A DNA stretch of 64,000 nucleotides, from positions 1 to 64,000 of the forward strand of contig RAYR01000022.1 in assembly GCA_003612405.1 (NCBI GenBank), written 5' to 3'. Origin of the DNA: a bacterium 0.1xD8-71 (GTDB lineage Bacteria; Bacillota; Clostridia; Lachnospirales; Lachnospiraceae). Each line of letters starts with the position of its first letter. Positions within the stretch are counted from its first letter, which is position 1. The position numbers and the translations under genes are program-made. Below the pieces are notes generated by a model, which saw nothing but the letters and a program-made list of their open reading frames with translations, was not told where the DNA came from and searched no databases. Below, piece by piece: positions 44,892 to 56,680 of the stretch.

Positions 44892-45386
44892 ATGAGCGAA
44901 GGATATGTGGAATGTCTGGTGGCGAGAAAATCTTCGGTGGTGATGAAATTTCTAAAGATACTGCTGATCATGCTCACTGTGGTATTTGCAGTGATCGGGA
45001 TGAGACTTCTGCCGGGCCTGCTGATAGCAGTTGTGACAGGCGTGGGCGCATATTTTGTTTATATGAATGCAGACATTGAATATGAGTACCTATATCTGGA
45101 CAAAGAAATCAGTATTGATAAGGTTATGGCCAAAAGCAGGAGAAAGAAAGCGGGAAGCTACACCGTGGAGCAGATGGAAATTCTGGCGCCCTTGAATTCC
45201 CACCGGCTGGATTCTTATAAAAACCGCAATACGAAAACACTGGATTACAGCTCCGGCATAGCGAACCAGCCGGAGAGACGGTATATGATGGTGTGCAACG
45301 GCGATGTGAAGGTGATCATTGAACCCAATGAAGAAATGATCAAGGCGATACAGAATGTTGCACCCAGAAAGGTGTTTCGGGATTGA
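44892..45386 (+). CDS. Membrane protein with C-terminal cytoplasmic domain (164 aa)
   Basis: Unrecognised family often seen in Lachnospiraceae. ATG 44892 follows ATGGAGGAAACAGG; an in-frame start at 44793 has no site. Seen: two membrane helices (about residues 16-52) and a cytoplasmic domain with EYEYLYLDKEISIDKVMAKS and ERRYMMVCNGDVKVIIEPNE, reminiscent of a small PH-like (YdjI or bacterial PH) domain, a weak suggestion. A terminator follows directly. Confidence 0.65.
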   Translation: MSEGYVECLVARKSSVVMKFLKILLIMLTVVFAVIGMRLLPGLLIAVVTGVGAYFVYMNADIEYEYLYLDKEISIDKVMAKSRRKKAGSYTVEQMEILAPLNSHRLDSYKNRNTKTLDYSSGIANQPERRYMMVCNGDVKVIIEPNEEMIKAIQNVAPRKVFRD

Positions 45387-45399
45387 TGATAGAATAATC

Positions 45400-45425
45400 A
45401 GCGCAAAAGAGATTTTGCGCTTTTT
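45400..45425 (+). terminator. Intrinsic terminator
   Basis: AGCGCAAAA (45400-45408) pairs with TTTTGCGCT (45413-45421), followed by TTTT. Confidence 0.85.
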
Positions 45426-45431
45426 ATGTAA

Positions 45432-46922
<1,491 letters not shown>

Positions 46923-46958
46923 GAGTTTAAGAAACAGGTGTTGTAGAGAGGCCGGTTT

Positions 46959-49622
46959 ATGCTTTCAATGAGGATTGATAAAGAAGACGCCATGGACGGT
47001 ATATATAACAGGATTATTGAAACGGAAGTATTAAAGAAATTACAGGATAAGTTCTGTGATATGGCAGGAATATATGCGATGTGTCTGGACGATGAGGGGG
47101 CCATACTTGCAAATATGTCGGGACCCCAGGCAGATAAGGAACGTCTGAAATCTGTTGTGTCAAGAGAACGTCTGGATTCCCTGTACAACAGGGTAACAGG
47201 GAGCAGTCTGGAAGAACAGGCTGTGGAAGATACGGAGAATGATGCCATAAAATATGCGGTTGTCTGCATCAAGGATCAGGGCAGGCCAGTCATCACCTGG
47301 TTGGTCTGCGTCCTGTTGTCGGACGCTGATTCTGAGGAAGGACGGTGCCTGGCTGCGGAATTTACCCGTCAGACCACACTGCCGCGGTTTAATCTGGCAC
47401 TGGATCTTCTGCGGGAGACAAGCCGGCAGATTGTGTGCAATAAAGTGTCTGTGGAGAGTGCATGGGCCGAGAGCAGGCGCAGTCAGTTTTCCAGGGAAGA
47501 GATGGAAGCGCTTCTGCGGCGCATGGAGGCCACTACAGAGGTGGTGCAGATGCTGGACAGTGATGCGCCGGTAGAGGAAATCATGCTGGCGGTTCTTGGC
47601 ATTGTGGGCAGATATCTTTATCTTGACAATGCCTATTTGTGCAGGATGGAACAGGAGGACGCCGATACCATGGATGTGGTTGCGGAGTGGTGTGGCGACG
47701 GTGTGCTTTCCTCTTTTGACCAGACCAGGAATCAGCCGAGACCGGCTTATCTGTACAGGGATAAACCGCTTGTTATCTCTTCATTTTCCGGCAGAGAAGG
47801 ATATGAGAATGAGATGAAGAAGGCAGGTCTTGCGGCACTCGTGGCAATCCCTGTCACCGTGAAAGACAGGATTAGTCTGTATGCCTGCTTTGGGATGAAA
47901 AAGAACAGCCGCAACTGGGATCTGGAAGAAATCAAGTTTCTCAATGATTCCGTGAAGGTACTGCAAAGCATTTTTACGAAGCGGATGCAGAAAAACTCCC
48001 TGGCAGGTTCCTATGCGGCATTGGAGGAAGTGCTCAACAATGTGGGCAGTTCCATTTATGTCCGGGACAAAGAAAACGGCAGGATTCTGTTTGTGAACAG
48101 GAGTCTGCGGGATGAGTTTCCGGAAGAACTGAAGCAGGATAAGTTTTCTGCCATATTTGAAAGTAATATTCCAAAAGAGCAGGACAGTGGGATTCTGGAA
48201 ATTTACAGGGAGGACCGCTCCTGTTGGTATGATCTTTTTTATAAAAATATCACCTGGGTGGATGGCAGCCAGGTGCTGATGTGCTCTATCTATGATGTGA
48301 CTGAGAAAAAGATGTATCAGCGTAAGATTGAAAGACAGGCCTACACCGATTTCCTGACAGGACTTAATAACAGGATGTGCTGCGAGAAGGATCTGGCCAG
48401 GTATATCGATACGGCGCGGACGACGGGCAGTGAGGGCGCTGTACTCTATATGGATCTGGATGATTTTAAACATATCAATGACAGTCTGGGTCATCAGTAC
48501 GGTGATATTCTGTTAAAATCCATTGCCCAGGGGATTCAGAAGATACCGGGAATCAGCAGTTTGTGTTATCGTATGGGCGGCGACGAGTTCGTGGTCATAG
48601 TACCGCCGGAGAAATTCAGCGCAACAGAAGAAATTGTGAGAAATATCCGGGCCGTTTTTGATAAGCCCTGGATTCTGAAAGAAGCGGATTACTATTGTAC
48701 CATGAGTATGGGCATCGTGCATTTTCCCACCGAAGGGGCGGAAGTGGAGGATCTGATCAGAAAAGCGGATATTGCCATGTATGAAGCCAAGAAAACCGGT
48801 AAAAACCGGGTGGCGGTCTACACGGATACGATTCAGTCAGACTCCAACAAACGTCTTGATATGGAGAAAAACATGCGGGAAGCCGCAGTCAATGATTATC
48901 AGGAATTTGAAGTGTATTATCAACCGATTATAAATATCCAGGAGAATAATAAATGTACCGGAGCCGAAGCATTGATCCGCTGGAACAGTGAGAAGATGGG
49001 CTTTATGTCCCCGGTGGATTTCATTCCCCTGGCGGAATATCTGGGTCTGATCAATCCCATTGGCAGTCATGTGCTGCGGGAGGCATGCAAAGCCTGTAAA
49101 GACTGGAATGACCGCGGCCATCCGGAGTACAAGATCAATGTGAATCTTTCCGTGGTGCAGCTTTTGCAGGCGGATGTGGTGGATATCATAGCAAAGACGG
49201 TGAAGGAGAGCGGCATCAATCCCCGGAATCTGACGCTGGAAGTGACGGAGGGACTTGCCATCAATGATCTGCGGCGTATGAAAAAGATTCTTGGACGGAT
49301 TAAAAAGATTGGCGTGCGCATTGCACTGGATGATTTTGGGACAGGGTACTCTTCTTTGAGCCATATCAGGGAACTGCCTTTTGATGTGATCAAGGTGGAC
49401 CAGTCCTTTGTGAAAGATCTGGCGGAGGATGCATACTCTAAGTCCTTTATTAGGATGGTTTCGGATCTGGCCGATGCCATCGGCGTGTCCATCTGTGTGG
49501 AAGGCATTGAGACAAAGAAACAGTATAAGGTGTTAGAGGGGATGAAGGTGAGGATGATACAGGGCTATTATTTTGATAAGCCTATGCCTCAGGAAGAATT
49601 TGAGAAGAAGTATGTAAATTAA
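46959..49622 (+). CDS. GGDEF-EAL protein, c-di-GMP turnover
   Basis: Predicted bifunctional c-di-GMP cyclase and phosphodiesterase. Domains: an N-terminal sensory region of about 180 residues (unrecognised), a GAF-like domain (about 195-340), a PAS-like domain (about 350-450), GGDEF (about 460-615) with intact GGDEF at residues 540-544, and EAL (about 635-885) with EALIRW at 670-675 and DDFGTGYSSL. Both catalytic motifs look intact. No membrane segment, so it is cytosolic. Which activity dominates cannot be told. ATG 46959 has a moderate site; 46968 is an alternative. Confidence 0.92.
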   Translation: MLSMRIDKEDAMDGIYNRIIETEVLKKLQDKFCDMAGIYAMCLDDEGAILANMSGPQADKERLKSVVSRERLDSLYNRVTGSSLEEQAVEDTENDAIKYAVVCIKDQGRPVITWLVCVLLSDADSEEGRCLAAEFTRQTTLPRFNLALDLLRETSRQIVCNKVSVESAWAESRRSQFSREEMEALLRRMEATTEVVQMLDSDAPVEEIMLAVLGIVGRYLYLDNAYLCRMEQEDADTMDVVAEWCGDGVLSSFDQTRNQPRPAYLYRDKPLVISSFSGREGYENEMKKAGLAALVAIPVTVKDRISLYACFGMKKNSRNWDLEEIKFLNDSVKVLQSIFTKRMQKNSLAGSYAALEEVLNNVGSSIYVRDKENGRILFVNRSLRDEFPEELKQDKFSAIFESNIPKEQDSGILEIYREDRSCWYDLFYKNITWVDGSQVLMCSIYDVTEKKMYQRKIERQAYTDFLTGLNNRMCCEKDLARYIDTARTTGSEGAVLYMDLDDFKHINDSLGHQYGDILLKSIAQGIQKIPGISSLCYRMGGDEFVVIVPPEKFSATEEIVRNIRAVFDKPWILKEADYYCTMSMGIVHFPTEGAEVEDLIRKADIAMYEAKKTGKNRVAVYTDTIQSDSNKRLDMEKNMREAAVNDYQEFEVYYQPIINIQENNKCTGAEALIRWNSEKMGFMSPVDFIPLAEYLGLINPIGSHVLREACKACKDWNDRGHPEYKINVNLSVVQLLQADVVDIIAKTVKESGINPRNLTLEVTEGLAINDLRRMKKILGRIKKIGVRIALDDFGTGYSSLSHIRELPFDVIKVDQSFVKDLAEDAYSKSFIRMVSDLADAIGVSICVEGIETKKQYKVLEGMKVRMIQGYYFDKPMPQEEFEKKYVN

Positions 49623-49640
49623 AAGTTTGATTCGTCTATG

Positions 49641-49782
49641 AGGGGACCGCAGGCAGACGGATTCTCCGTCACCGCGCTTTCGCTCCGTTCACAGCACAGC
49701 AGACGCTAAGCTCGAAAAGACCTCGCTAAGCGCTGGTGCTGTTCAAGGGGTTCCTTGAGAATCGGTCTGTCCGCGGCCCCTT
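49641..49782 (+). ncRNA. Structured intergenic element, copy B
   Basis: Outer stem of about 22 bp (49641-49666 with 49757-49781), then CGCGCTTTCGCTCCGTTC (49673-49690), an inner stem of about 14 bp (49691-49707 with 49729-49742) and a 21-nt loop (49708-49728) matching copy A in 19 of 21 positions. CAAGGG follows (49744-49749). The stems differ from copy A in sequence but keep pairing. It lies between the GGDEF-EAL gene and the purine genes. Confidence 0.6.
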
Positions 49783-49833
49783 TGCTAGCCATATATTTAG
49801 AGAAATATTATACATGATATGAGGAGGAAGAAG

Positions 49834-50550
49834 ATGAACAAAATTTCATTGGCGGGGGAACTTGCAGGGAACGCTTATCCGGGTCGGGGAATTGTGATCG
49901 GGAAATCAGCGGACGAAAAGTATGCCGTTATGGCATACTTTATCATGGGCAGGAGCAGTAACAGCAGGAACCGGGTGTTTGTGGAAGATGGAGAGGGAAT
50001 CAGAACGCAGGCTTTTGATCCATCCAAACTGGAAGATCCCAGTCTGATCATCTATGCGCCGGTACGGGTACTGGGCAATAAGACTATTGTGACCAATGGC
50101 GACCAGACAGATACGATTTATGAATTGATGGATAAGCAGCAGACCTTCGAGCAGGCACTGCGCACCAGGACCTTCGAGCCGGACGGGCCTAATTATACAC
50201 CCCGTATTTCAGGGATCCTGCATATTGAAAACGGCGGCTATAACTATGCCATGTCCATCTTAAAGAGTGATCAGGGTGATTCTTCCTCCTGTAACCGCTT
50301 TACCTTTGCCTATGAGAATCCAAAAGCCGGTGAGGGACGGTTTATCCATACCTATATGGGCGATGGCAATCCGCTTCCCAGTTTCGAGGGAGAGCCTAAG
50401 CTTGTGGAGATTGCGGGAGATATCGACAGCTTTGCGAAGAATGTCTGGGAAAATCTGAATGAAGAGAATAAGGTTTCTCTCTTCGTGCGGTATATTGAGA
50501 TTGCCACCGGAGAATATGAGACCAGAATCTTTAATAAAAATGTAAAATAA
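49834..50550 (+). CDS. purO: IMP cyclohydrolase, archaeal (PurO) type
   Basis: Closes the ring of FAICAR to give IMP, the final purine step. Seen: NAYPGRGIVIGKSADEKYAV with MGRSSNSRNRVFVE, GGYNYAMSILKSD, and the DxxxCNRFTFAYENPKAGEG segment, in keeping with the PurO family, which is unrelated to the N-terminal PurH domain. 238 residues. ATG 49834 follows GAGGAGGAAGAAG; an in-frame start at 49819 falls in that site. The transformylase gene follows, so the two PurH activities are on separate genes. Confidence 0.85.
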   Translation: MNKISLAGELAGNAYPGRGIVIGKSADEKYAVMAYFIMGRSSNSRNRVFVEDGEGIRTQAFDPSKLEDPSLIIYAPVRVLGNKTIVTNGDQTDTIYELMDKQQTFEQALRTRTFEPDGPNYTPRISGILHIENGGYNYAMSILKSDQGDSSSCNRFTFAYENPKAGEGRFIHTYMGDGNPLPSFEGEPKLVEIAGDIDSFAKNVWENLNEENKVSLFVRYIEIATGEYETRIFNKNVK

Positions 50551-50586
50551 GAATATAGTTTAATTGGGAAAGGATTGATATAGAGT

Positions 50587-51768
50587 ATGAATGAATTAGA
50601 ATTGAAATACGGCTGCAACCCCAATCAGAAGCCTTCCAGAATCTATATGGAAGACGGCGGCGAACTGCCGATCAGGGTATTGAACGGCAGGCCCGGATAT
50701 ATTAATTTCCTGGATGCCTTTAACGGATGGCAGCTGGTGCGGGAATTAAAGCTGGCCACAGGTCTTCCGGCGGCGGCCTCCTTTAAGCATGTATCTCCCG
50801 CGGGGGCAGCAGTGGGACTTCCCCTGTCTGAGGTGGAGCGTAAGATTTACTGGGTGGATGATCTGGATATGGAGTTTACGCCTCTGGCAAACGCTTATGC
50901 AAGAGCCCGCGGCGCAGACCGTATGAGCTCCTTTGGAGATTTTATCTCCCTGTCTGACGTCTGTGATGCAGCTACGGCCAAGATTATCAAGAGAGAGGTG
51001 TCTGACGGTGTGATTGCCCCGGGGTATGAACCGGAGGCGTTGGAGATTTTGAAGGCCAAGAAGAAGGGCAACTATAACGTGATTGAGATTGACGCCTCCT
51101 ATGTGCCGGCACCCACGGAAGTAAAACAGGTTTACGGGATCAGCTTTGAGCAGGGCAGGAATGAACTGAAGATAGACGAGCATTTCTTTGACCAGATTGT
51201 GACCCGGGCGAAGGATCTGCCCGAACAGGCGAAGATTGATCTGGCCATTGCCATGATTACTCTGAAATATACACAGTCTAACTCCGTATGTTATGTGAAA
51301 GGCGGACAGGCAATCGGTATCGGTGCCGGGCAGCAGTCCAGGATTCATTGTACCAGACTGGCAGGATCCAAGGCGGATAACTGGTTCTTACGGCAGTCAC
51401 CGAAGGTGCTTGGCTTAAAGTTTGCAGACGGTATCGGTCGGGCCGACAGGGATAATGCCATTGATCTCTATATCGGAGAGGACTATATGGATGTGCTGGC
51501 AGAGGGGGTGTGGCAGCAGACCTTTAAAGTAAAACCGGAAGTATTTACCAGGGAAGAGAAGCGGGCATGGCTTGATCAGATGACAGAGGTTGCCCTGGGA
51601 TCGGATGCGTTCTTCCCCTTTGGCGACAATATTGAAAGAGCCCACAGAAGCGGCGTGAAATATGTGGCGCAGCCGGGCGGTTCCGTACGGGATGATAACG
51701 TGATCGAGACCTGCGATAAGTACGGCATGACCATGTGCTTTACGGGAATCCGGTTATTCCACCACTAA
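50587..51768 (+). CDS. AICAR transformylase, stand-alone
   Basis: Formylates AICAR to FAICAR with 10-formyl-tetrahydrofolate. Seen: LKYGCNPNQKPSRIY, AAASFKHVSPAGAAVG with the catalytic Lys-His pair, RGADRMSSFGDFISL, TQSNSVCYVKGGQAIGIGAG and the ending FGDNIERAHRSGVKYVAQPG. It corresponds to the C-terminal half of PurH only; 393 residues, with no cyclohydrolase domain. ATG 50587 follows GGGAAAGGA, 36 bp after purO. Confidence 0.93.
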   Translation: MNELELKYGCNPNQKPSRIYMEDGGELPIRVLNGRPGYINFLDAFNGWQLVRELKLATGLPAAASFKHVSPAGAAVGLPLSEVERKIYWVDDLDMEFTPLANAYARARGADRMSSFGDFISLSDVCDAATAKIIKREVSDGVIAPGYEPEALEILKAKKKGNYNVIEIDASYVPAPTEVKQVYGISFEQGRNELKIDEHFFDQIVTRAKDLPEQAKIDLAIAMITLKYTQSNSVCYVKGGQAIGIGAGQQSRIHCTRLAGSKADNWFLRQSPKVLGLKFADGIGRADRDNAIDLYIGEDYMDVLAEGVWQQTFKVKPEVFTREEKRAWLDQMTEVALGSDAFFPFGDNIERAHRSGVKYVAQPGGSVRDDNVIETCDKYGMTMCFTGIRLFHH

Positions 51769-51822
51769 GGAATGATTCCTGTGGACTGCCGGGACAAAAG
51801 GCGGCCATACAGTTGGGAATTT

Positions 51823-51851
51823 TTGACTTTTTGCGGTGATAGTGGTATGAT
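51823..51851 (+). promoter_or_regulatory. Sigma-A promoter of ptb-buk
   Basis: TTGACT (51823-51828), 17-bp spacer, TATGAT (51846-51851), 62 bp upstream of ptb. Confidence 0.7.
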
Positions 51852-51913
51852 TCTATGGGGAATTTTTATAAAAGATTTTCATGAAAAAATGAGACAAAGG
51901 AGCGTGCGGTAAA

Positions 51914-52834
51914 ATGAGCAAAAGTTTTAATGATCTGTTATCTAAAGTATCTGAGTGCAGTGTTAAAAAAGTAGCTGTGGCTGTGGCCCAGGACAGTGCG
52001 GTTTTAGAGGCCGTAGCGGCGGCAAAAGAGAGAAATATTGCAGATGCGGTTCTGGTAGGTGACGCAGATAAGATTAAAGAGGTGGCTGCTTCGATCAATA
52101 TGGATTTAAGCGGCTTTGAGATCATTGATGAGAAAGATGACTATACGGCAGCTTTAAAAGCAGTGGAACTGGTACATACAGGTAAGGCCAATATGTATAT
52201 GAAAGGTCTGATTGACACAAAATCATTCTTAAAGAGTGTGCTTGACAAAGAGGTTGGCTTAAGAACCGGCAAGACCTTGTCCCATGTGTGTGTGTTTGAG
52301 GTGGAAGGCGTGGATCACCTGTTGTTCTTATCGGATGTGGCTTTCCTGACCTATCCTTCTCTGGAGGAAAAGGTGCATATCATCGAGAATACGGTAGATG
52401 TGTGTCATGCCTGCGGTATCCCCAATCCCAAGGTAGCTCCGCTTGCGGCAGTGGAAGTGGTGAATCCGAAGATGCCTGTCACAGTGGAGGCAGATGAACT
52501 GACAAAGATGTGCGAAGAAGGCAAGATTACAGGTTGTGTTGTGGACGGACCGCTTTCCCTGGATCTGGCAATTGATCCGGCGGCGGCCAAGCATAAAGGT
52601 GCAGAAGGCAGAAAGATTGTAGGGGATGCGGATGTCCTTCTTTTCCCGGATATCCATGCAGGCAATCTGGTATACAAATGCCTTGTACATACGGCGAAAG
52701 TCAAGAATGGCAATATTCTGACAGGTACGAAGGCACCGGTCATTCTGACATCCCGTTCCGATGAGTTTGAGACCAAAGTAAATTCCATCGCTTTAGGTGC
52801 CGTGATGGCGGAAGCGATGTCCAAGATGAATTGA
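51914..52834 (+). CDS. ptb: Phosphate butyryltransferase (or related acyltransferase)
   Basis: Transfers the acyl group from butyryl-CoA to phosphate. Seen: the phosphate acetyl/butyryl transferase fold with [48 protein letters not shown] and the C-terminal [20 protein letters not shown] motif. 306 residues, matching ptb and not the longer pta. It is directly upstream of a butyrate kinase gene, which supports the assignment; branched-chain acyl-CoA substrates are possible. Confidence 0.9.
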   Translation: MSKSFNDLLSKVSECSVKKVAVAVAQDSAVLEAVAAAKERNIADAVLVGDADKIKEVAASINMDLSGFEIIDEKDDYTAALKAVELVHTGKANMYMKGLIDTKSFLKSVLDKEVGLRTGKTLSHVCVFEVEGVDHLLFLSDVAFLTYPSLEEKVHIIENTVDVCHACGIPNPKVAPLAAVEVVNPKMPVTVEADELTKMCEEGKITGCVVDGPLSLDLAIDPAAAKHKGAEGRKIVGDADVLLFPDIHAGNLVYKCLVHTAKVKNGNILTGTKAPVILTSRSDEFETKVNSIALGAVMAEAMSKMN

Positions 52835-52859
52835 TTCCATAGAACAGGAGGACAAGAAT

Positions 52860-53927
52860 ATGGCAATTAAGAGTTTGATTATTAATCCCGGTTCCACATC
52901 CACCAAGATCGGTGTGTTTGAGGACGAGACCTTATTATTTGAAGAGACACTGCGTCATTCCACAGAGGAGATTGCGCAGTACGAGAAGATTGTGGATCAG
53001 AAGGACTTCCGCAGAAACATTATTGAGAATCTGTTGAAGGAGAAGAATTTCGATATCAATTCCCTTGACATGGTAGTGGGCCGCGGCGGCATGTTAAAGC
53101 CGATTCCGGGCGGTACCTATGCAGTAACGGATGATTTGTTAGAAGATTTAAAGATTGGTGTGCAGGGGCCTCATGCTTCTAACCTGGGCGGCATCCTGGC
53201 CAGAGAGATCGGTGATTCCATCGGGAAACCTTCTTATATTGTGGATCCCGTGGTAGTGGACGAACTGGAGCCCATATCCAGATATTCCGGCGTGCCGGAA
53301 CTCCCCAGGACCAGCGTGTTCCATGCCCTGAATCAGAAGGCTGTGGCAAAGCGTTATGCGAAGGAGAGCGGCAAGGCTTATGATACCCTGAACCTGATCG
53401 TGGTTCATATGGGCGGCGGTGTGTCCGTGGGCGCTCATAAGATGGGCAGAGTAATTGATGTGTTCAATGCCCTTGACGGCGACGGTGCTTTTTCACCGGA
53501 GAGAGCCGGGGCAGTACCCAGCGGCGCATTGATTAAGATGTGTTATTCCGGCAAGTATACCCAGCAGGAAGTCTATAAGAAGTTTGTAGGCGGCGGCGGG
53601 TTCAATGCTTACTGCGGCACCAACGATATGAGAGATGTGCAGAAAATGGTAGATAATGGGGATAAGAAAGCGGAAGAAGTAAGAGAAGCTTTCATTATGC
53701 AGGTGGCGAAGGATATCGGTTCCATGGCCTGCGTCCTGAACGGTAAGGTGGACCAGATCATTATGACCGGCGGTATTGCTTACGACAAGGTTGTGACGGC
53801 AGGATTGAAAGAGAGAACCGGCTGGATTGCGCCTGTCACCATTTATCCCGGAGAGGACGAGCTGATGGCTCTTGTACAGGGCGGTTTAAGAGTGTTGAAT
53901 GGCGAAGAGAAGCCGATGACATACTAA
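52860..53927 (+). CDS. buk: Butyrate kinase
   Basis: Converts butyryl phosphate and ADP to butyrate and ATP, completing the energy-yielding ptb-buk route. Seen: [16 protein letters not shown] at residues 8-23, [53 protein letters not shown] and MTGGIAYDK, all of the ASKHA butyrate kinase family. 355 residues. It starts 25 bp after ptb with AGGAGG; transcribed together. Branched-chain kinases share this fold. Confidence 0.92.
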   Translation: MAIKSLIINPGSTSTKIGVFEDETLLFEETLRHSTEEIAQYEKIVDQKDFRRNIIENLLKEKNFDINSLDMVVGRGGMLKPIPGGTYAVTDDLLEDLKIGVQGPHASNLGGILAREIGDSIGKPSYIVDPVVVDELEPISRYSGVPELPRTSVFHALNQKAVAKRYAKESGKAYDTLNLIVVHMGGGVSVGAHKMGRVIDVFNALDGDGAFSPERAGAVPSGALIKMCYSGKYTQQEVYKKFVGGGGFNAYCGTNDMRDVQKMVDNGDKKAEEVREAFIMQVAKDIGSMACVLNGKVDQIIMTGGIAYDKVVTAGLKERTGWIAPVTIYPGEDELMALVQGGLRVLNGEEKPMTY

Positions 53928-53973
53928 AAATATGGAATCTCGAATTGATTTAATTTAGGGAAATGAGGAAACC

Positions 53974-56538
53974 ATGAGTGTAGCACAGAAATTATTTGGA
54001 ACACATAGTGAGCGGGAAATCAGACGGATTAACGGTCTGGTGGATAGGATTGAAGAATTACGTCCCACTATGATGGAAATGTCTGACGAGCAGTTATGTG
54101 ACAAGACAAAGGAATTTAAGAAAAGACTGACACAGGGGGAGACTTTGGACGACCTCTTGCCGGAGGCATATGCCACGGTCAGGGAGGCGGCCAGAAGAAT
54201 CCTCAACACAGAGCACTACAGGGTACAGCTTATCGGCGGTATCGTTCTCCATCAGGGGCGTATCGCGGAGATGCGTACCGGTGAAGGTAAGACACAGACC
54301 TGTCTTCTGCCGGCGTATTTAAATGCTCTGGAAGGCAGAGGTGTGCATGTAGTCACAGTCAATGATTATCTGGCAAAGCGTGATGCGGAGTGGATGGGAC
54401 AGGTCCATGAATTTCTGGGCTTAAAAGTGGGTGTTGTCCTGAATGATATGAAGCCCGAGGAGCGCAGAGAGGCATATAACTGCGATATCACCTATGTGAC
54501 CAATAATGAACTGGGCTTTGATTATCTGCGGGATAACATGGTGATTTATAAGGAACAGCTTGTATTGCGGGAGCTGCATTATGCAGTCATTGATGAGGTG
54601 GACTCCGTGCTGATTGACGAAGCGCGGACCCCTCTGATCATATCCGGGCAGAGCGGCAAGTCTACGAAGCTCTATGAGGCCTGTGATATTCTGGCAAGAC
54701 AGCTTACCCGCGGGGCCGATATGGAAGAACTTTCCAAGATGGATGCCATTATGGGTGTGGAGCGCGAGGAGACCGGGGACTTTATCGTCAATGAGAAAGA
54801 CAAAGTGGTGAATCTGACAGCTCAGGGCGTGACGAAGGTGGAGCGCTTCTTCCAGATAGAAAATCTGGCGGATCCGGACAACCTGGAGATTCAGCACAAT
54901 ATTATTCTGGCACTGCGGGCACACAATCTGATGTTCCGTGACCAGGATTATGTGGTGAAGGATGATCAAGTTCTGATTGTGGATGAGTTTACCGGACGTA
55001 TTATGCCGGGACGGCGTTATTCCGACGGCCTGCATCAGGCCATTGAGGCCAAGGAACATGTGAAGGTGAAACGGGAGAGTAAGACCCTTGCCTCCATCAC
55101 GTTCCAGAATTTCTTTAATAAATTTGAGAAGAAAGCCGGCATGACCGGTACGGCGCTGACGGAGGAAAAGGAGTTCCGTGACATCTATGGTATGGATGTT
55201 GTGGCAATTCCCACCAATAAGCCTGTGGCCCGTATCGACAGACAGGATGCCGTATATAAGACCAAAAAAGAAAAACTGAAAGCGATTTTACATGCCGTGC
55301 AGGAGGCACATGCCAAAGGACAGCCAATCCTGGTGGGCACTATCAATATCGACGCCTCGGAGGAGCTCAGCGGTATTTTAAAGCGCAACGGTATCGAGCA
55401 TAAGGTGCTGAACGCGAAATTCCATGAGATGGAGGCGGAAATTGTAGCCGATGCCGGTATCCATGGTGCTGTGACAATTGCCACCAACATGGCAGGCCGT
55501 GGTACGGATATCAAACTGGATGATGAGGCCAGAGCGGCAGGCGGCCTGTTGATTATCGGTACGGAGCGTCATGAATCCAGACGTATTGATAATCAGCTGC
55601 GTGGTCGAAGCGGCCGTCAGGGAGATCCTGGTGAGTCCCGTTTCTATATCTCTCTGGAAGACGATCTGATGCGGCTCTTTGGTTCCGACAGGATGATGGC
55701 CATGTTCAATGCATTGGGTATCCCGGAAGGACAGGAGATTGAACACTCTGCACTGACCAAGGCCATTGAGAAGGCACAGAAGAAGATTGAGAACAATAAT
55801 TTCGGTATCAGAAAGAGCCTGCTAGAATACGATCAGGTGATGAATGAGCAGAGAGAAATCATCTATGAGGAGAGAAGGCGTGTACTGGACGGCGAGAGTA
55901 TGCGGGATGCCATCTATAAGATGATTACGGATATCACGGAGAACTGTGTGGATATCTGCATTGGGGATGATACGGATTTTGAGGATTGGGATTACAATGA
56001 GTTAAATACCCTGCTCCTTCCTACCATTCCTTTACAGCCCATAAATGCTTCGCGTGTCTTAAAGCCTAAAAAGAACAGTCTGAAACAGCAGTTAAAAGAA
56101 GAGGCTGTAAAGCTGTATGAGAGCAAGGAAGCGGAGTTCCCGGAGCCGGAGGCTATCCGTGAGATTGAGCGTGTGATTCTGCTGAAGGTAATTGACAGAA
56201 AGTGGATGGATCATATTGACGATATGGATCAGCTCCGTCAGGGCGCCGGTTTACAGGCATACGGTCAGAAAGATCCACTGGTGGAATATAAGTTAAACGG
56301 TTATGAGATGTTCGATGACATGACACAGAACATCAAAGAAGAGACCGTAAGGAATCTCTTCCGTGTGCGGATTGAGCAGAAGGTAGAGAGAGAGCAGGTG
56401 GCCAAAGTGACTGGCACCAACAAGGATGATACCTTGCAGAAGGGCCCGGTAAAACGTATGGAGGCCAAGGTATATCCCAATGATCCCTGCCCCTGCGGAA
56501 GCGGGAAGAAGTATAAGCAGTGCTGCGGGAGAAAATGA
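53974..56538 (+). CDS. secA: Protein translocase ATPase SecA
   Basis: Motor of the Sec protein export pathway. Seen: Walker [11 protein letters not shown] (residues 100-109), the DEVD box in [18 protein letters not shown], the second nucleotide-binding fold with [12 protein letters not shown] and [18 protein letters not shown], and the C-terminal zinc motif [16 protein letters not shown]. 854 residues, normal. ATG 53974 follows TGAGGAAACC. prfB follows after a hairpin-rich gap, an order common in Clostridia and Bacilli. Confidence 0.98.
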   Translation: MSVAQKLFGTHSEREIRRINGLVDRIEELRPTMMEMSDEQLCDKTKEFKKRLTQGETLDDLLPEAYATVREAARRILNTEHYRVQLIGGIVLHQGRIAEMRTGEGKTQTCLLPAYLNALEGRGVHVVTVNDYLAKRDAEWMGQVHEFLGLKVGVVLNDMKPEERREAYNCDITYVTNNELGFDYLRDNMVIYKEQLVLRELHYAVIDEVDSVLIDEARTPLIISGQSGKSTKLYEACDILARQLTRGADMEELSKMDAIMGVEREETGDFIVNEKDKVVNLTAQGVTKVERFFQIENLADPDNLEIQHNIILALRAHNLMFRDQDYVVKDDQVLIVDEFTGRIMPGRRYSDGLHQAIEAKEHVKVKRESKTLASITFQNFFNKFEKKAGMTGTALTEEKEFRDIYGMDVVAIPTNKPVARIDRQDAVYKTKKEKLKAILHAVQEAHAKGQPILVGTINIDASEELSGILKRNGIEHKVLNAKFHEMEAEIVADAGIHGAVTIATNMAGRGTDIKLDDEARAAGGLLIIGTERHESRRIDNQLRGRSGRQGDPGESRFYISLEDDLMRLFGSDRMMAMFNALGIPEGQEIEHSALTKAIEKAQKKIENNNFGIRKSLLEYDQVMNEQREIIYEERRRVLDGESMRDAIYKMITDITENCVDICIGDDTDFEDWDYNELNTLLLPTIPLQPINASRVLKPKKNSLKQQLKEEAVKLYESKEAEFPEPEAIREIERVILLKVIDRKWMDHIDDMDQLRQGAGLQAYGQKDPLVEYKLNGYEMFDDMTQNIKEETVRNLFRVRIEQKVEREQVAKVTGTNKDDTLQKGPVKRMEAKVYPNDPCPCGSGKKYKQCCGRK

Positions 56539-56541
56539 AGA

Positions 56542-56629
56542 GAAGATGAAGTTACACTAAGGTCATAAAGGACATGACCTAAGTGCAACTATGTCATCTT
56601 CGGAAGAATGTCGTGGGCGACATTCTTCC
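56542..56629. other. Two back-to-back long hairpins between secA and prfB
   Basis: First: GAAGATGA (56542-56549) and a 17-bp imperfect stem (56550-56566) pair with 56574-56601, about 25 bp with two mismatches. Second: GGAAGAATGTCG (56602-56613) pairs perfectly with CGACATTCTTCC (56618-56629), loop TGGG. No T run follows, so these are not standard intrinsic terminators; transcript processing or attenuation before prfB is possible. Confidence 0.6.
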
Positions 56630-56680
56630 CATGGTGAGTTGAATGTGAATGAAATAATTTATGAAAGAAGGTGACGTTAA

